Part shown: positions 1-9,501 of the stretch, piece after piece | How positions within the stretch are numbered: the first letter of the stretch is position 1 | Layout of the letters: each line of letters begins with the position of its first letter | Assembly: GCF_029714305.1 (NCBI RefSeq) | Contig: NZ_CP121647.1 | Coordinates: forward strand, 6,220,501 to 6,284,500 | Source of the DNA: Bradyrhizobium sp. CB3481 | Lineage (GTDB): Bacteria; Pseudomonadota; Alphaproteobacteria; Rhizobiales; Xanthobacteraceae | Length of the DNA: 64,000 bases | Direction of reading: 5' to 3' | The notes under the pieces: model-generated | Database searches by the model: none | What the model was told of the DNA's origin: nothing | Seen by the model: only the letters and a program-made list of their open reading frames with translations | Translations under genes and position numbers: made by a program

Positions 1-31
1 GATGGTCGATGCGAACAGAAGGGTTGCTTCG

Positions 32-1393
32 ATGGTACGAGAGAAATTCGATGTGGTCATTCTGGGCGGCGGCAACGCCGGCATCGGCGTAACCGGACCC
101 GTTCGGCACGCCGGCATGTCGGTCGCGATGATCGAGGCGGATCTGCTTGGCGGCACCTGCCCGAACCGCGGCTGCACGCCGAAGAAGGTGCTGGTCGCCG
201 CCGGCCACGCGCTGCACGAAATCGAACGCGCATCCATCCATCGCATCGCGATCGGCAAGCCGAAACTCGACTGGGCCGCGCTGATCGACCGTGAGAAGGA
301 CATGATCAAGGATATCCCCGCCAATCTCGCCCGCTCGATGGCCAGGCGCCAGGTCGAGGTCATCAGCGGGCGCGGCGTCTTCACCGGGCCGAACACCGTC
401 CGTGTAGGCGACCGCGAACTCCACGCCGGACATATCGTGATTGCGACGGGATCCAGGCCGCGGCCGCTGCCGATTCCCGGCGCTGAACTCATGATCACGT
501 CGGATGACATGCTGAGCGAACGCGAACTGCCCGGCTCGGTCATCTTCATCGGCGGCGGCGTGATCGCACTGGAATTCGGCCACATCTATGCCCGCGCCGG
601 CGCCGAGGTCACGATCCTCGAAGCGCTGCCGCAACTGCTGCCCGCGATGGATTCCGACGCCGTCGCACGCCTGCAGGCCGAGAGCGAACGCATCGGCATC
701 CGGGTCAAGACCGCCATCCGCGTCAAGCGTATCGAAAGGATGAACGGCCGCCTGCGCGTGATCTTCGATGACGGGACGACCGAACATGCGGCCGAGGCCG
801 ACCGCGTCGTCAACGGCGCCGGCCGCATTGCCAATATCGATGCACTCGATCTCGCAGCAGGCCAGGTCGAGCACGGCAACGGCCGCATCGCGATCGACCG
901 GCACCTGCGATCGGTCTCCAACCCCAACGTCTACGTTTGCGGCGACGCGGTACCGACCTCGCCGCAGCTATCGCCGATCGCGACCTATGAGGGCGACATT
1001 GTCGGCCGCAACATTGTCGAAGGTCCGAAATTCAGTCCCGACTATGCCAGCATGGCGACCTCGGTCTACACGGTGCCGCCGCTCGCTTCGGTCGGCCTGA
1101 CGGAGGCCGCCGTCCGGCAGAAGGGGCTGGTCGTCAACGTTCACGTCAACGACATGCTCGGCTGGTTCTCGGCGAAGACCTATGCCGAGACTGTAGCCTG
1201 GTCGAAGGTGATCGTCGATCGGTCGACCGATCGCATCATCGGCGCCCATATCGTCGGACATGCCGGACAGGAACTCATCAACATTTTTGGGCTGGCGATG
1301 CGCTTTGGCATTACCGCAAGCCAGATCCGGGACAATGTCTACGCCTATCCGACGTTCTCCTCCGATCTCAAGCATATGCTCGGCCACACATAG
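32..1393 (+). CDS. FAD-dependent pyridine nucleotide-disulfide oxidoreductase (substrate unknown)
   Basis: This 453-aa protein has the class I disulfide oxidoreductase layout of the lipoamide dehydrogenase, glutathione reductase and MerA group. It has an N-terminal FAD-binding glycine motif (GGGNAGIGV), the redox cysteine pair in GGTCPNRGCTPKK, a second Rossmann motif for NAD(P) (GGGVIALEFG) and a C-terminal dimerisation domain. The C-terminal active-site His-Glu pair of lipoamide dehydrogenase (HPTxxE) is not seen; the equivalent stretch reads AYPTFSSDLK. It is therefore not a standard Lpd, and the substrate cannot be named. I chose the ATG at 32 because AGAAGGG lies 8 nt upstream. The frame is open back to base 2, so a start outside the window is possible. 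Confidence 0.85.
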   Translation: MVREKFDVVILGGGNAGIGVTGPVRHAGMSVAMIEADLLGGTCPNRGCTPKKVLVAAGHALHEIERASIHRIAIGKPKLDWAALIDREKDMIKDIPANLARSMARRQVEVISGRGVFTGPNTVRVGDRELHAGHIVIATGSRPRPLPIPGAELMITSDDMLSERELPGSVIFIGGGVIALEFGHIYARAGAEVTILEALPQLLPAMDSDAVARLQAESERIGIRVKTAIRVKRIERMNGRLRVIFDDGTTEHAAEADRVVNGAGRIANIDALDLAAGQVEHGNGRIAIDRHLRSVSNPNVYVCGDAVPTSPQLSPIATYEGDIVGRNIVEGPKFSPDYASMATSVYTVPPLASVGLTEAAVRQKGLVVNVHVNDMLGWFSAKTYAETVAWSKVIVDRSTDRIIGAHIVGHAGQELINIFGLAMRFGITASQIRDNVYAYPTFSSDLKHMLGHT

Positions 1394-1508
1394 CGCGGCG
1401 CTATCGAGTCGAGAGCCAACCGGCATTTCCTCCCGCCCGCGATTTCCATGATGGTGATGACGTAGCCGCCCGGACAGTTCGGGGCCGAGACAAACAGAGG
1501 AGACCACG

Positions 1509-2000
1509 ATGTTCTATTCAAACGTCACGTCACGCCATATCCGGCAAAGCCTCGCGCTTGCCACCCTCGTCGCCGGCGCGTTTGTCGCGACATCCGGAGC
1601 CGTCGCGGGCGAATGCCCGGCCGGCAAAATGCAGGCGAATGTCCGCCCGATGGTCGACCAAAAGGCGGTCGGCGTTACCGACGTCACGCTCGGTGCGATC
1701 GATCTCGAGAAGCAGCCGGCCAATATTCGGGACCGCGAGCTGCGCTTCCGCAAGCTGACGATCGAGCCCGGCGGCATCGTGCCCTGGCACAGCCATGACG
1801 ACCGCCCGGCGCTGATCTTCGTCCAGCAGGGCGAGATCGTCGAATATGCCAGCAATTGCTCGGAGCCGATCGTGCACAAGGCCGGTGAGATCAGGCCGGA
1901 GGTCGCCGGCACCTCGCACTGGTGGAAGAATCTCGGCAAGGAAACCGTCGTTCTCTATGTCGGCGATGTTCGCAAGGACCCGCACGACCACAACATGTAA
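1509..2000 (+). CDS. exported cupin-domain protein
   Basis: This 163-aa protein begins with a positively charged segment and a hydrophobic stretch ending near AVAGE, which reads as a Sec signal peptide, so the mature part is probably periplasmic. The rest is a small single-cupin barrel. PGGIVPWHSHDDRPALIFVQQGE gives the first metal-binding motif (the two His and the following Glu region) and GTSHWWKN supplies a later His. A good ribosome-binding site (AGAGGAGA) lies just upstream of the ATG. Function beyond metal and small-ligand binding is unknown. It sits 115 bp after the oxidoreductase on the same strand and may share its transcript. Confidence 0.75.
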   Translation: MFYSNVTSRHIRQSLALATLVAGAFVATSGAVAGECPAGKMQANVRPMVDQKAVGVTDVTLGAIDLEKQPANIRDRELRFRKLTIEPGGIVPWHSHDDRPALIFVQQGEIVEYASNCSEPIVHKAGEIRPEVAGTSHWWKNLGKETVVLYVGDVRKDPHDHNM

Positions 2001-2120
2001 TCGGTTGTAACGAGCGCCCACCCGACGTCTCGTTGCCGGATGTGACGGCCTGGGGTCGCCGTGTCGCCCCACGCCCAGCCGTCACATCCCTCTTTCTCGA
2101 AAACGACGTTGAGGAGTGTC

Positions 2121-3350
2121 ATGGCCGACATCGCCGCACAGATGAAATCCGAAGCGGCGGCAATGCCGAATCACTCGCCAGGTGTCGTGCTGCGATCCCT
2201 GATCATCGGACTTACTGCGTTTCTGACCGTGGTCGATCTGTTCGCGACGCAGGCGATCCTTCCCTCGCTGACCCGGCATTACAACGTCACCCCTGCGGCG
2301 ATGGGCATCGCGGTCAATGCCAGCACCATCGGCATGGCCGCCGCCGGCCTCGTCGTCGGCTTTCTGAGCCCGCATATCGATCGCCGGCTCGGCATTCTCG
2401 TCAGCCTTGTCATGCTGGCCTTTCCCACCGCCTCCCTGGCCATCGCGCCCAATCTGACGACGTTCACGCTGCTGCGGATCGTGCAGGGTCTCTGTATGGC
2501 CTCGGCGTTTGCGTTGACGCTGGCCTATCTCGGCGAGCAATGCAGCGCAGCCGATGCGGGCGGCGCGTTCGCGGCCTATATTACCGGCAACGTCGCCAGC
2601 AACCTGGTGGGCCGGTTGGTATCGGCCGCGATGGCAGATACGTTCGGGCTGGCTTCGAACTTCTATTTCTTCGCCCTGCTCAATCTTGCCGGCGCCGTAC
2701 TGGTGTATTTCACCATCGCCCGAGTGCAGCCGATGCATACGATGCCCACAGTGCAATCACCGTTCGCGGCATCCCTCGCGCATTGGCGCAACCCTGCCCT
2801 GTCGTCTGCCTTTGCCATCGGCTTCTGCATCCTGTTTGCCTTCATCGGCACGTTCACCTTCGTCAATTTCGTCCTGGTGCGCCCGCCGCTGTCGCTCGGA
2901 CGGATGGATCTGGGCTTCGTCTATCTCGTCTTCGCGCCGTCCGTGGTTACGACGCTGCTCGCCGGCACGGCGGTGGCGCGCTTTGGCACGCGGCGGGCGA
3001 TCTGGAGCGCGCTTGCGCTCGCTGCCCTCGGCTTGCCGCTGATGCTGTCTTCGCATCTTGCGGAAGTGCTGGCCGGCATGGTGCTGATCGGCGTCGGTAC
3101 GTTTTTCGCGCAGGCCTGCGCCACCGGCTTTGTCGGGCTGGCCGCCCGCGACTACCGCGGCATCGCCAGCGGAACCTATCTAGCCTGCTATTTCCTGGGC
3201 GGACTCGCCGGCAGCGCCGTGCTGGGCCTGTTGTTCGACCGCTTTGGGTGGCCCGCCTGCGTCGCGGGGGTCGGCGCAGCGCTTTGTGTCGCGGCGCTGC
3301 TCGCCGCGCGCCTCAGGCTTGATCCTCCGTCCGCCTCGTCTCCGGCATGA
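2121..3350 (+). CDS. MFS transporter
   Basis: This 409-aa integral membrane protein has about twelve hydrophobic segments. FLTVVDLFATQAILPSLTRHY in TM1 and the following loop are typical of the major facilitator superfamily, in particular YnfM/AraJ-like exporters. The start at 2121 is preferred over the in-frame ATG at 2061 because GAGGAGTGTC precedes it. The substrate is not predictable. The 3' end overlaps the convergent MFS gene by 38 bp, so the two transcripts are antisense to each other at their ends. Confidence 0.85.
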   Translation: MADIAAQMKSEAAAMPNHSPGVVLRSLIIGLTAFLTVVDLFATQAILPSLTRHYNVTPAAMGIAVNASTIGMAAAGLVVGFLSPHIDRRLGILVSLVMLAFPTASLAIAPNLTTFTLLRIVQGLCMASAFALTLAYLGEQCSAADAGGAFAAYITGNVASNLVGRLVSAAMADTFGLASNFYFFALLNLAGAVLVYFTIARVQPMHTMPTVQSPFAASLAHWRNPALSSAFAIGFCILFAFIGTFTFVNFVLVRPPLSLGRMDLGFVYLVFAPSVVTTLLAGTAVARFGTRRAIWSALALAALGLPLMLSSHLAEVLAGMVLIGVGTFFAQACATGFVGLAARDYRGIASGTYLACYFLGGLAGSAVLGLLFDRFGWPACVAGVGAALCVAALLAARLRLDPPSASSPA

Positions 3351-4596
3351 ACAACCATATGACCGTCAGGCCGAGGGCCGCAATCCCGGCCAAGCCGGTA
3401 AAGGCGATGCTGCTGCCAAAAGTGTCGCTGATATAGCCGGCCAGCACCGTGCTCAGCGACGCGCCAATGCCGGTCGCGGTGCCAACAACGCCTTGCGCCA
3501 GATTGAAGTGACCGCTGCCGAACGCGACATCGGCCACGATCAGCGGCACCATTACGCTGAGCACGGCCGCGGTGATGCCGTCGAACACCTGCACGGCGAC
3601 CAGAAGATAGGGATCGCGGACAACGGCAAACAGCAGGCCGCGGATTGCCAGCGCGCCGAACGCCAGCAACAGCAGCGGCCGCCGTCCCCAGATCTGCGCC
3701 TTGCGCCCGACCGAGGGTGAGGTCAACGCCACAATGGCCTGCGGCACGATGATACAGGCCGCGATCAGGACCGGCGCCCATTGGCTCGACCGCGTCGTGA
3801 CCACACCGGCCATCAGCGGCAGCATCGCCGCATTGGCGAGCTGAAACAGCAGCACGCCGCCGGCAAAGATCAGCAGCGGCCGCTGCCGCAGCAGATGGAA
3901 AACGCTGGTGGCTTCCTTGTCGGGAACCTCGCGCACCACAGCGCCGTGCGACTGCGCCACGTCGATTTCCTGCTCGCGGATCCGCGACAGCGCCAGCAAG
4001 GTTGGGATGGCCAGAAGAAAGGTGACGATGAATACCGACCGGTTCGAGGCCAGGTAACCCACGGCCCCCATCAGCGCCGCCGCCGAGCCGTTGCCGAGCG
4101 ATGCGAAGCGCGCGTTGCGCCCGAGCCGCTCCCCAATCGCGTATGGGCCGACCAGGCCGAGGCTGATCGCGGCAATCGCCGGCCCCAGCACGCAACTCGC
4201 CAGCGCATGCAGCGTCGCCGCCGCAGTCACCACCGGAAAGATTGGCCACAACGCATAAGCCAACGCGCAGCAGCCGATGGTGGCAACCGCCAGCCCCGCC
4301 ATCAGCCGCTCGGACCGCGCAGCATCGACGATGGCGCCGCCCGGCATCTGCCCGAGCAAGCCGATGATGCCGCCGATCGACAGCACGAAGCCGATCTCGA
4401 CCTGCGTCCATTTCTGCGTGGTCAGATAGACCGCAATGAACGGACCGAATCCGGTTTGCACGTCGGCGAGAAAGAAGATGAACCAGTCGAGGCCGCGCTG
4501 GCTCTCGCGCGAGGGTTTTGGCCTTTTCCCGGGCGGGGGCGGAAGCGGCACGACGTCGCCCGTACCGGCAGATCGCCCATGGCGATCGTCGGCCAT
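3313..4596 (-). CDS. MFS transporter
   Basis: This 427-aa protein has a proline-rich cytoplasmic N-terminus of about 35 residues followed by about twelve transmembrane segments. The motif near GLLGQMPGGAIVDAARSERL resembles the loop 2-3 signature of the major facilitator superfamily (G-x-x-x-D-x-x-x-R-x-x). It is a different MFS branch from its convergent neighbour, with which it shares 38 bp of tail. Substrate unknown. The PRC-barrel gene lies upstream on the same strand, 44 bp away, so the two may be co-transcribed. Confidence 0.85.
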   Translation of the reverse strand: MADDRHGRSAGTGDVVPLPPPPGKRPKPSRESQRGLDWFIFFLADVQTGFGPFIAVYLTTQKWTQVEIGFVLSIGGIIGLLGQMPGGAIVDAARSERLMAGLAVATIGCCALAYALWPIFPVVTAAATLHALASCVLGPAIAAISLGLVGPYAIGERLGRNARFASLGNGSAAALMGAVGYLASNRSVFIVTFLLAIPTLLALSRIREQEIDVAQSHGAVVREVPDKEATSVFHLLRQRPLLIFAGGVLLFQLANAAMLPLMAGVVTTRSSQWAPVLIAACIIVPQAIVALTSPSVGRKAQIWGRRPLLLLAFGALAIRGLLFAVVRDPYLLVAVQVFDGITAAVLSVMVPLIVADVAFGSGHFNLAQGVVGTATGIGASLSTVLAGYISDTFGSSIAFTGLAGIAALGLTVIWLFMPETRRTEDQA

Positions 4597-4640
4597 CCGG
4601 TCCAGCGATGGGGACGGACGCGCGACCAGATTACGGCTCC

Positions 4641-5126
4641 CTAATGATCAAAGTCCCACGGCTGCAAACGGCCGGCTGCACCGAGGACGATAACGGGTGC
4701 GTCCTCCTTGTATTCAGGCGCCGCCGCCACCTGAGCCTTGGTCAGTTCAAGCGTGATGCTGTCCTTCTTGTTGGCGACGCCGCCGAAACGCAGCGCTCCC
4801 CAATCGACGACGATCTTCCGGCTGCCGACGCCGAGAAAGCCGCCGAAATCGATCACCGCGGCGCGCACGTTACCTTCGCGATCCACGATCACGTCGACGA
4901 CGCGTCCCATATCCTCGTTCGCCGCGCTGCGGACCTCGCGGCCGAGGATGCCGTGAGCATCTCTGGCGCCGATCACCGTGACCGATGGCGGCGGCGGAGG
5001 CTCCTTGGTCGCATCCGCCGGCGCGGTACGCGCCCCCTGTGTCGTCCCGGTATCCTGCGCGACGGCGGCCGCCGGGCCCGCCGCGAGACCGGCTATCAGA
5101 ACTGCAGTGAGAATACCGATGCGCAT
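4641..5126 (-). CDS. exported PRC-barrel domain protein
   Basis: This 161-aa protein starts with a clear signal peptide (hydrophobic run ending at AAAVAQ, about residue 23), then a low-complexity Thr/Pro/Ala linker and one PRC-barrel domain from about residue 48 to 118 (GREVRSAANEDMGRVVDVIV, then AAVIDFGGFLGVGSRKI). PRC barrels are small beta folds seen in RimM, the photosynthetic reaction centre H subunit and many exported rhizobial proteins linked to envelope or stress functions. The specific role here is unknown. Confidence 0.8.
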   Translation of the reverse strand: MRIGILTAVLIAGLAAGPAAAVAQDTGTTQGARTAPADATKEPPPPPSVTVIGARDAHGILGREVRSAANEDMGRVVDVIVDREGNVRAAVIDFGGFLGVGSRKIVVDWGALRFGGVANKKDSITLELTKAQVAAAPEYKEDAPVIVLGAAGRLQPWDFDH

Positions 5127-5167
5127 GAGGCCCTCCGACTTTTACATGCATGAGCCGCGCATGGCTG

Positions 5168-7366
5168 CTAATGCGTCAATACGATCGACACCTGAATATG
5201 GCCGCGGGTTCGCACCACTTCGAGCGACACTTCATCGCCGTGACGGCGGACCCTCAAGTCGACGCTGGAAGGCCCGAGCTGCAGGTCGCGCAGCACCACC
5301 TCGTTGAGGAATTCCGGCAGACGCGGATCGCGCAGGCGGATCTCGCCGCGCGCGGCATCGAATTCGAGGCCGAGCGCCGCTTCCAGCAGCGTGAACGGCG
5401 TCGCGCTGGCCCAGGCCTGCGGCGCGCAGGCGACGGGGTAGAGCACCGGCCCGCGCCGCCTTTCGCGCTGGAACCCACAGAACAGTTCCGGCAGACGCCG
5501 CAGGTCCATGTAACTTGCGGTGTCGAACAGGCCCTTGAACAGGTGCGCGACCGAATGCTTCAAGCCATAGCGCGCGAAGCCGAGCGCAATCAGCGCATTA
5601 TCGTGCGGCCAGATCGATCCGTCATGATAGGACATCGGGTTATAGCGGGCCTCGCCGCGCGCAATGGTGCGAATGCCCCACCCGGAGAAGAATTTCGGAC
5701 TCATGAGATCGGCCGCGACCAGTCGCGCGCGATCGGTTCGTACCATGCCGGTGAAGAGAAGCTGGCCGGCATTCGAGCTTCGTACCTTGCATTGCCGCTT
5801 GGCCCCGTCGAGCGCCAGCGCGTAGGTGCCGAGCTCTTCGCACCAGTAGGCTTCCTCGAAGCGGTCGGCGAGCAGCAGCGCTTCGGATTCCAGCTTCGCC
5901 GCCATCTCGATCAGTCCGAGCCGCCGGGCGCAGCGCGACGCCAGCCGCTTGCCGGCAAAGACATAGCCCTGCACCTCGGCCAGCGCGATATAGCCTTCGG
6001 CAAGCTGTCCATCGGCATGGAAGATCGCATCATGGGAATCCTTCCATCCCTGGTTGGCGAGTCCCTGCTCGGTGGCGCGCTGATATTCGACGAAGCCGTC
6101 GCGATCGGGATCGCCGGGGCCGTCGATCCATTGCAGCGCCGCTTCGATCGCAGGCCACAACTCTCTCAGCGTCTCCTCGTCGCCGGTGCGTTCGACATAG
6201 AGGCCGGCCAGCAGGACGAACAGCGAGGTCGAATCGACACTGCCGTAATATTGCGCGAACGGCACCTCGCGCAGCGTGGCCATCTCACCGCCGCGCATTT
6301 CGTGCAGGATCTTGCCGGGCTCGGCGTCGGCCAGCGGATCGGTGGTCTTGGCCTGGAAGAAAGCAAGCCGCCGCAGCACGCCCTGAGCGATGCGCGGATC
6401 GACCCACAGCATCTGCAGCGCAGTGATCAGTCCGTCGCGGCCGAACGTGGTCGAATACCAGGGAATGCCGGCATAGGGGTACCGCCCCTGCGGCGTTTCG
6501 GTCATGAGCATGTTGAGGTCGGCCATCGCCTGGCACAGCACCTCGTTGAAGATGTTGTTCGACGTCTCGATGCTCGCCGCGCCCGACGTCGAGCGCCGCA
6601 TCTCGCGGCGGTGCGCCAGGAGGCCGCGGAAGAACGGCGCGGGCTTCTGCATGATCGGCTTGTTGCAGGACACAGTGACGAACAGCGCGATCACTTCCTT
6701 CGGCGCCAGCTCGAAATGATAGGTTGCCGAATTGACGGCGAGCCTCGTCGGCCGAGGCTCGAAATGCAGCGCTGTGATGCGGATCTGGCTGTCGAGCCCG
6801 TGATACTCCAGCACGACATCGGAGGGACCGAGCAGGCGGCTGGAGCCGACGCCCCGGCGCGGCCGGCGCTCGCCGCGCACCTCGAACAGATCGGCGAAAT
6901 CATTGTCGAACAACAGCGTCAGGTCGAAGCTCGCCGGCCGGTCGCCGTGATTTTGCAGCGCGATCCGCTGATAGGCCGTGCCGCGCCACAGAAAGATCGA
7001 ACGCACGATGTGCAGCGTATCCTTCGGCAGCACCAGGCGACCGTTGCGGTAGACGTCGGAATTGGTGAGATCGATGGTCAGCGCCGAATTGTCGTCGCGC
7101 AGGTTGGAGCCGAGCAACAGCGGCTGGACTTCGTCGAGCACCATCTCGAGACGGGCGAGATAGCGCGTATCGGCGTTGAACAGACCGTCGGGGCCGCCGG
7201 CCGACGCGCCGATGTCGCCGTGGCTGTCCAGTACGATGAAGGTGTCGTCATGCTTGAGCGAGCGGCGCTGCCGCGTCGCGGGGCCCGTCATCGGGATGTA
7301 GAACGGCGATTCCGCGACGTGTTCGGCAGCCTCAATGGTGATGAGTTGCGTGACTTCGGCTGTCAT
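5168..7366 (-). CDS. amylo-alpha-1,6-glucosidase / glycogen-debranching-like glycoside hydrolase
   Basis: This 732-aa protein has an N-terminal GDE-type beta domain (about residues 20-225, containing PDGLFNADTRYLARLE) followed by an (alpha/alpha)6 toroid of the GH15/GH133-like kind (about 260-700). Recognisable stretches are IPWYSTTFGRDGLITALQ, GWKDSHDAIFH and DGSIWPHDNALIALG, which hold the acidic residues expected in the active site. Relatives debranch or trim alpha-glucans. The start at 7366 (MTAEV) follows GAGGTCC and is better than the longer frame. Its neighbours are an ABC exporter upstream on the same strand and a GT4 glycosyltransferase further upstream in the opposite direction, a grouping that suggests cell-surface or storage glucan metabolism. 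Confidence 0.85.
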   Translation of the reverse strand: MTAEVTQLITIEAAEHVAESPFYIPMTGPATRQRRSLKHDDTFIVLDSHGDIGASAGGPDGLFNADTRYLARLEMVLDEVQPLLLGSNLRDDNSALTIDLTNSDVYRNGRLVLPKDTLHIVRSIFLWRGTAYQRIALQNHGDRPASFDLTLLFDNDFADLFEVRGERRPRRGVGSSRLLGPSDVVLEYHGLDSQIRITALHFEPRPTRLAVNSATYHFELAPKEVIALFVTVSCNKPIMQKPAPFFRGLLAHRREMRRSTSGAASIETSNNIFNEVLCQAMADLNMLMTETPQGRYPYAGIPWYSTTFGRDGLITALQMLWVDPRIAQGVLRRLAFFQAKTTDPLADAEPGKILHEMRGGEMATLREVPFAQYYGSVDSTSLFVLLAGLYVERTGDEETLRELWPAIEAALQWIDGPGDPDRDGFVEYQRATEQGLANQGWKDSHDAIFHADGQLAEGYIALAEVQGYVFAGKRLASRCARRLGLIEMAAKLESEALLLADRFEEAYWCEELGTYALALDGAKRQCKVRSSNAGQLLFTGMVRTDRARLVAADLMSPKFFSGWGIRTIARGEARYNPMSYHDGSIWPHDNALIALGFARYGLKHSVAHLFKGLFDTASYMDLRRLPELFCGFQRERRRGPVLYPVACAPQAWASATPFTLLEAALGLEFDAARGEIRLRDPRLPEFLNEVVLRDLQLGPSSVDLRVRRHGDEVSLEVVRTRGHIQVSIVLTH

Positions 7367-7433
7367 TTGGACCTCAAGCAATCTTCTTGCGCGGTGATGG
7401 ACGCAATCGAGACACAAACGCTACTGCCGTAGT

Positions 7434-9197
7434 TCAAGCCGCATGGCTGGCGAGACGGCCCAGTTCACGCGCGATCAATTCGCGGTACGGGCCCCTTCCC
7501 TGCACGAGAATATCCGGCGGCCCGTCTTCGATGATCCGTCCGCCCTGCAACACCACCACACGGTCGAAATTGCGCAAGGTGGCGAGACGGTGGGCGATGG
7601 CGATCACGGTACGCCCGCGCATCAGCCGCGACAATGCCTCGCGGATCGCCTCCTCGGACTCGCTGTCGAGCGCCGCGGTCGCCTCGTCCAGCAGCAGGAT
7701 CGGGGCGTCCTTCAGGAAGGCACGCGCAATCGCGATCCGCTGCCGCTGTCCGCCGGAGACCTTGATGCCGCGATCGCCGACGATGGTCGCCATGCCCTCG
7801 GGCAGATTCTCGATGAAATCACAGCGCGCCGCAATCGCCGCGCGCAGCACCTCGTCATCGGTCGCGTTGGGCCGGCCATAGCGGATATTTTCCATGATCG
7901 AGCGATGGAACAGCGAAATGTCCTGCGGCACCACGGAGATCGCCTCGCGCAGGCTCTGCTGGGTTACCCGCGAAATGTCTTGACCGTCGATGGTGATGCT
8001 GCCGCGCTGAATGTCGTAGAAGCGCTGCAGCAGCATGAACAGCGTGGATTTCCCGCCGCCGGAATGGCCGACCAGCCCGACCCGCTGCCCCGGCTGAATG
8101 CGCAGGGAGAACTTCTCGAACACCTGGGAGCCGCCGGGATAGTGGAATGCGACGTTGTTGAAGGCCACCGCAGCGCCGCTGCGGATCAGCGGCTCGGCCT
8201 CGGGATGGTCCTTGAGCTCGTGCGGCAATAGCAGCGTCGCGATTGCCTCGGTCAGGCGCGCGACGTGCTGGGTCACATCGACCAGCGCCACCGCGAGGTC
8301 GCGCGTCGCGCTCAGGATCGATAGGCCAAGCGTACAGACCAGCACGACGTCGCCGGTGGTTGCGCCGCCGCTCTGCCAGAGCGTGATGGCCCATGCGAGC
8401 AGCGCAATCGTCAGCACGATGGTCACGACCGCGTGAAGAAGCCGCAGCTTTTCCAGATAGCGCAGGCTACGTCCGCGGGCGTCGAGTTCCCTCTCGACCG
8501 TGGCATCGAAGCGGTCGTGTTCGTAGCTGAGGCCGCAAAAGGCGCGGACCAGCGGCAAATTGCTGATGACGTCGACCATCTCGCCATCCACCGCAGCCGC
8601 CTTGTCGGCAAAATCGTCGTGCAGCGGCTTGCCCGCCGCAGCGAGGCGGAACATCGCCATCAGCATGATGGCTGCGATGACGATCAGGCCTGCAGACATT
8701 GCAAGGCTCACCGTTCCGATCAACAGGATCGCCGAAACCGTCGCAATGCACGGCGGCAACACATTCCAGACGAACATGTTTTCAACGGTGAAGACGGCAT
8801 TCGACGTCGCCGTGATGCGGCTGGTCAGCATGCCTGGCAGCCGATCGGAGAAATAGCTGGGGGCATGCCCTGTCAGATGACGGAACATGTCACGCCGGAG
8901 ATCACCGGTGACGCCGACGAAGGTGAAGCTCGCGATCCAGCTCGCCACCCGCCACAACAGATTGTCGGCTGCAATCAGCGACATGAGAAAAACGAATGCC
9001 AGCCATACGTTGCCCGCGTGCGACTGGCCGGCGGTCAGGCTGTCGACAAGATTTTTCACGCCATATTGCGTGCCCACCGAACAGGCAACCGCTGCCACGA
9101 CCGCCGACACAATGATGATGTGGGCCGCGCGACGCTGGCGCAGATAGCGCAACACGAATGGAAAGGGACGTCGCGCATACCCTGAGAGATTGTCCAT
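7434..9197 (-). CDS. ABC transporter, fused permease and ATP-binding protein
   Basis: This 587-aa half-transporter has a six-helix transmembrane domain (about residues 20-320) followed by a nucleotide-binding domain. The NBD has Walker A (GHSGGGKST), the signature VSGGQRQRIAIARAF, Walker B ILLLDEATAALD and the switch His in IAHRLATL. It belongs to the MsbA/lipid A or bacteriocin exporter type and would act as a homodimer in the inner membrane. The substrate is unknown. The gap to the downstream glucan hydrolase gene is only 67 bp, so a shared transcript is plausible. Confidence 0.9.
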   Translation of the reverse strand: MDNLSGYARRPFPFVLRYLRQRRAAHIIIVSAVVAAVACSVGTQYGVKNLVDSLTAGQSHAGNVWLAFVFLMSLIAADNLLWRVASWIASFTFVGVTGDLRRDMFRHLTGHAPSYFSDRLPGMLTSRITATSNAVFTVENMFVWNVLPPCIATVSAILLIGTVSLAMSAGLIVIAAIMLMAMFRLAAAGKPLHDDFADKAAAVDGEMVDVISNLPLVRAFCGLSYEHDRFDATVERELDARGRSLRYLEKLRLLHAVVTIVLTIALLAWAITLWQSGGATTGDVVLVCTLGLSILSATRDLAVALVDVTQHVARLTEAIATLLLPHELKDHPEAEPLIRSGAAVAFNNVAFHYPGGSQVFEKFSLRIQPGQRVGLVGHSGGGKSTLFMLLQRFYDIQRGSITIDGQDISRVTQQSLREAISVVPQDISLFHRSIMENIRYGRPNATDDEVLRAAIAARCDFIENLPEGMATIVGDRGIKVSGGQRQRIAIARAFLKDAPILLLDEATAALDSESEEAIREALSRLMRGRTVIAIAHRLATLRNFDRVVVLQGGRIIEDGPPDILVQGRGPYRELIARELGRLASHAA

Positions 9198-9501
9198 GAG
9201 TTCCGCAAACCTCTTGAGAGTGAAGAAGAATCTCTAACGCCTGCCGCACACGACGACGTGAAGAGTGTTGTTTCGGATTTCCATGCGCGCGGCCATCAAC
9301 GCGCAACAATTCTGCAGCATCGAGATAGCCGTAAATCTGTTTCTGTCAGATGGCATCAGCAAGACAGCCGTGTGGAGGAAGCAAGATGTGCAGCACATTG
9401 GAACTTCGCAGATGCCAGAACGTTCCCGTTGTCGGCACGCTGGTGTCGGTTGCGGGCAGAGGGCTTCATTCAAACCACCAATCCAAACAGGAGACGGAAA
9501 G
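9198..9501. other. divergent intergenic region
   Basis: This roughly 300-bp spacer separates the leftward ABC exporter from the rightward glycosyltransferase and must hold both promoters. An open frame runs through it in phase with the glycosyltransferase, but its coding character is poor. I see no convincing operator palindrome. A ribosome-binding site AGGAGACGG lies at its right end. Confidence 0.5.

Noticed and set aside
5150..7432. A 760-codon open frame on the plus strand, opposite the glucan hydrolase gene
   Set aside because: The minus-strand frame has clear glycoside hydrolase motifs. The plus frame is Arg/Gln/Glu-rich with no motif, typical of antisense frames in GC-rich DNA.
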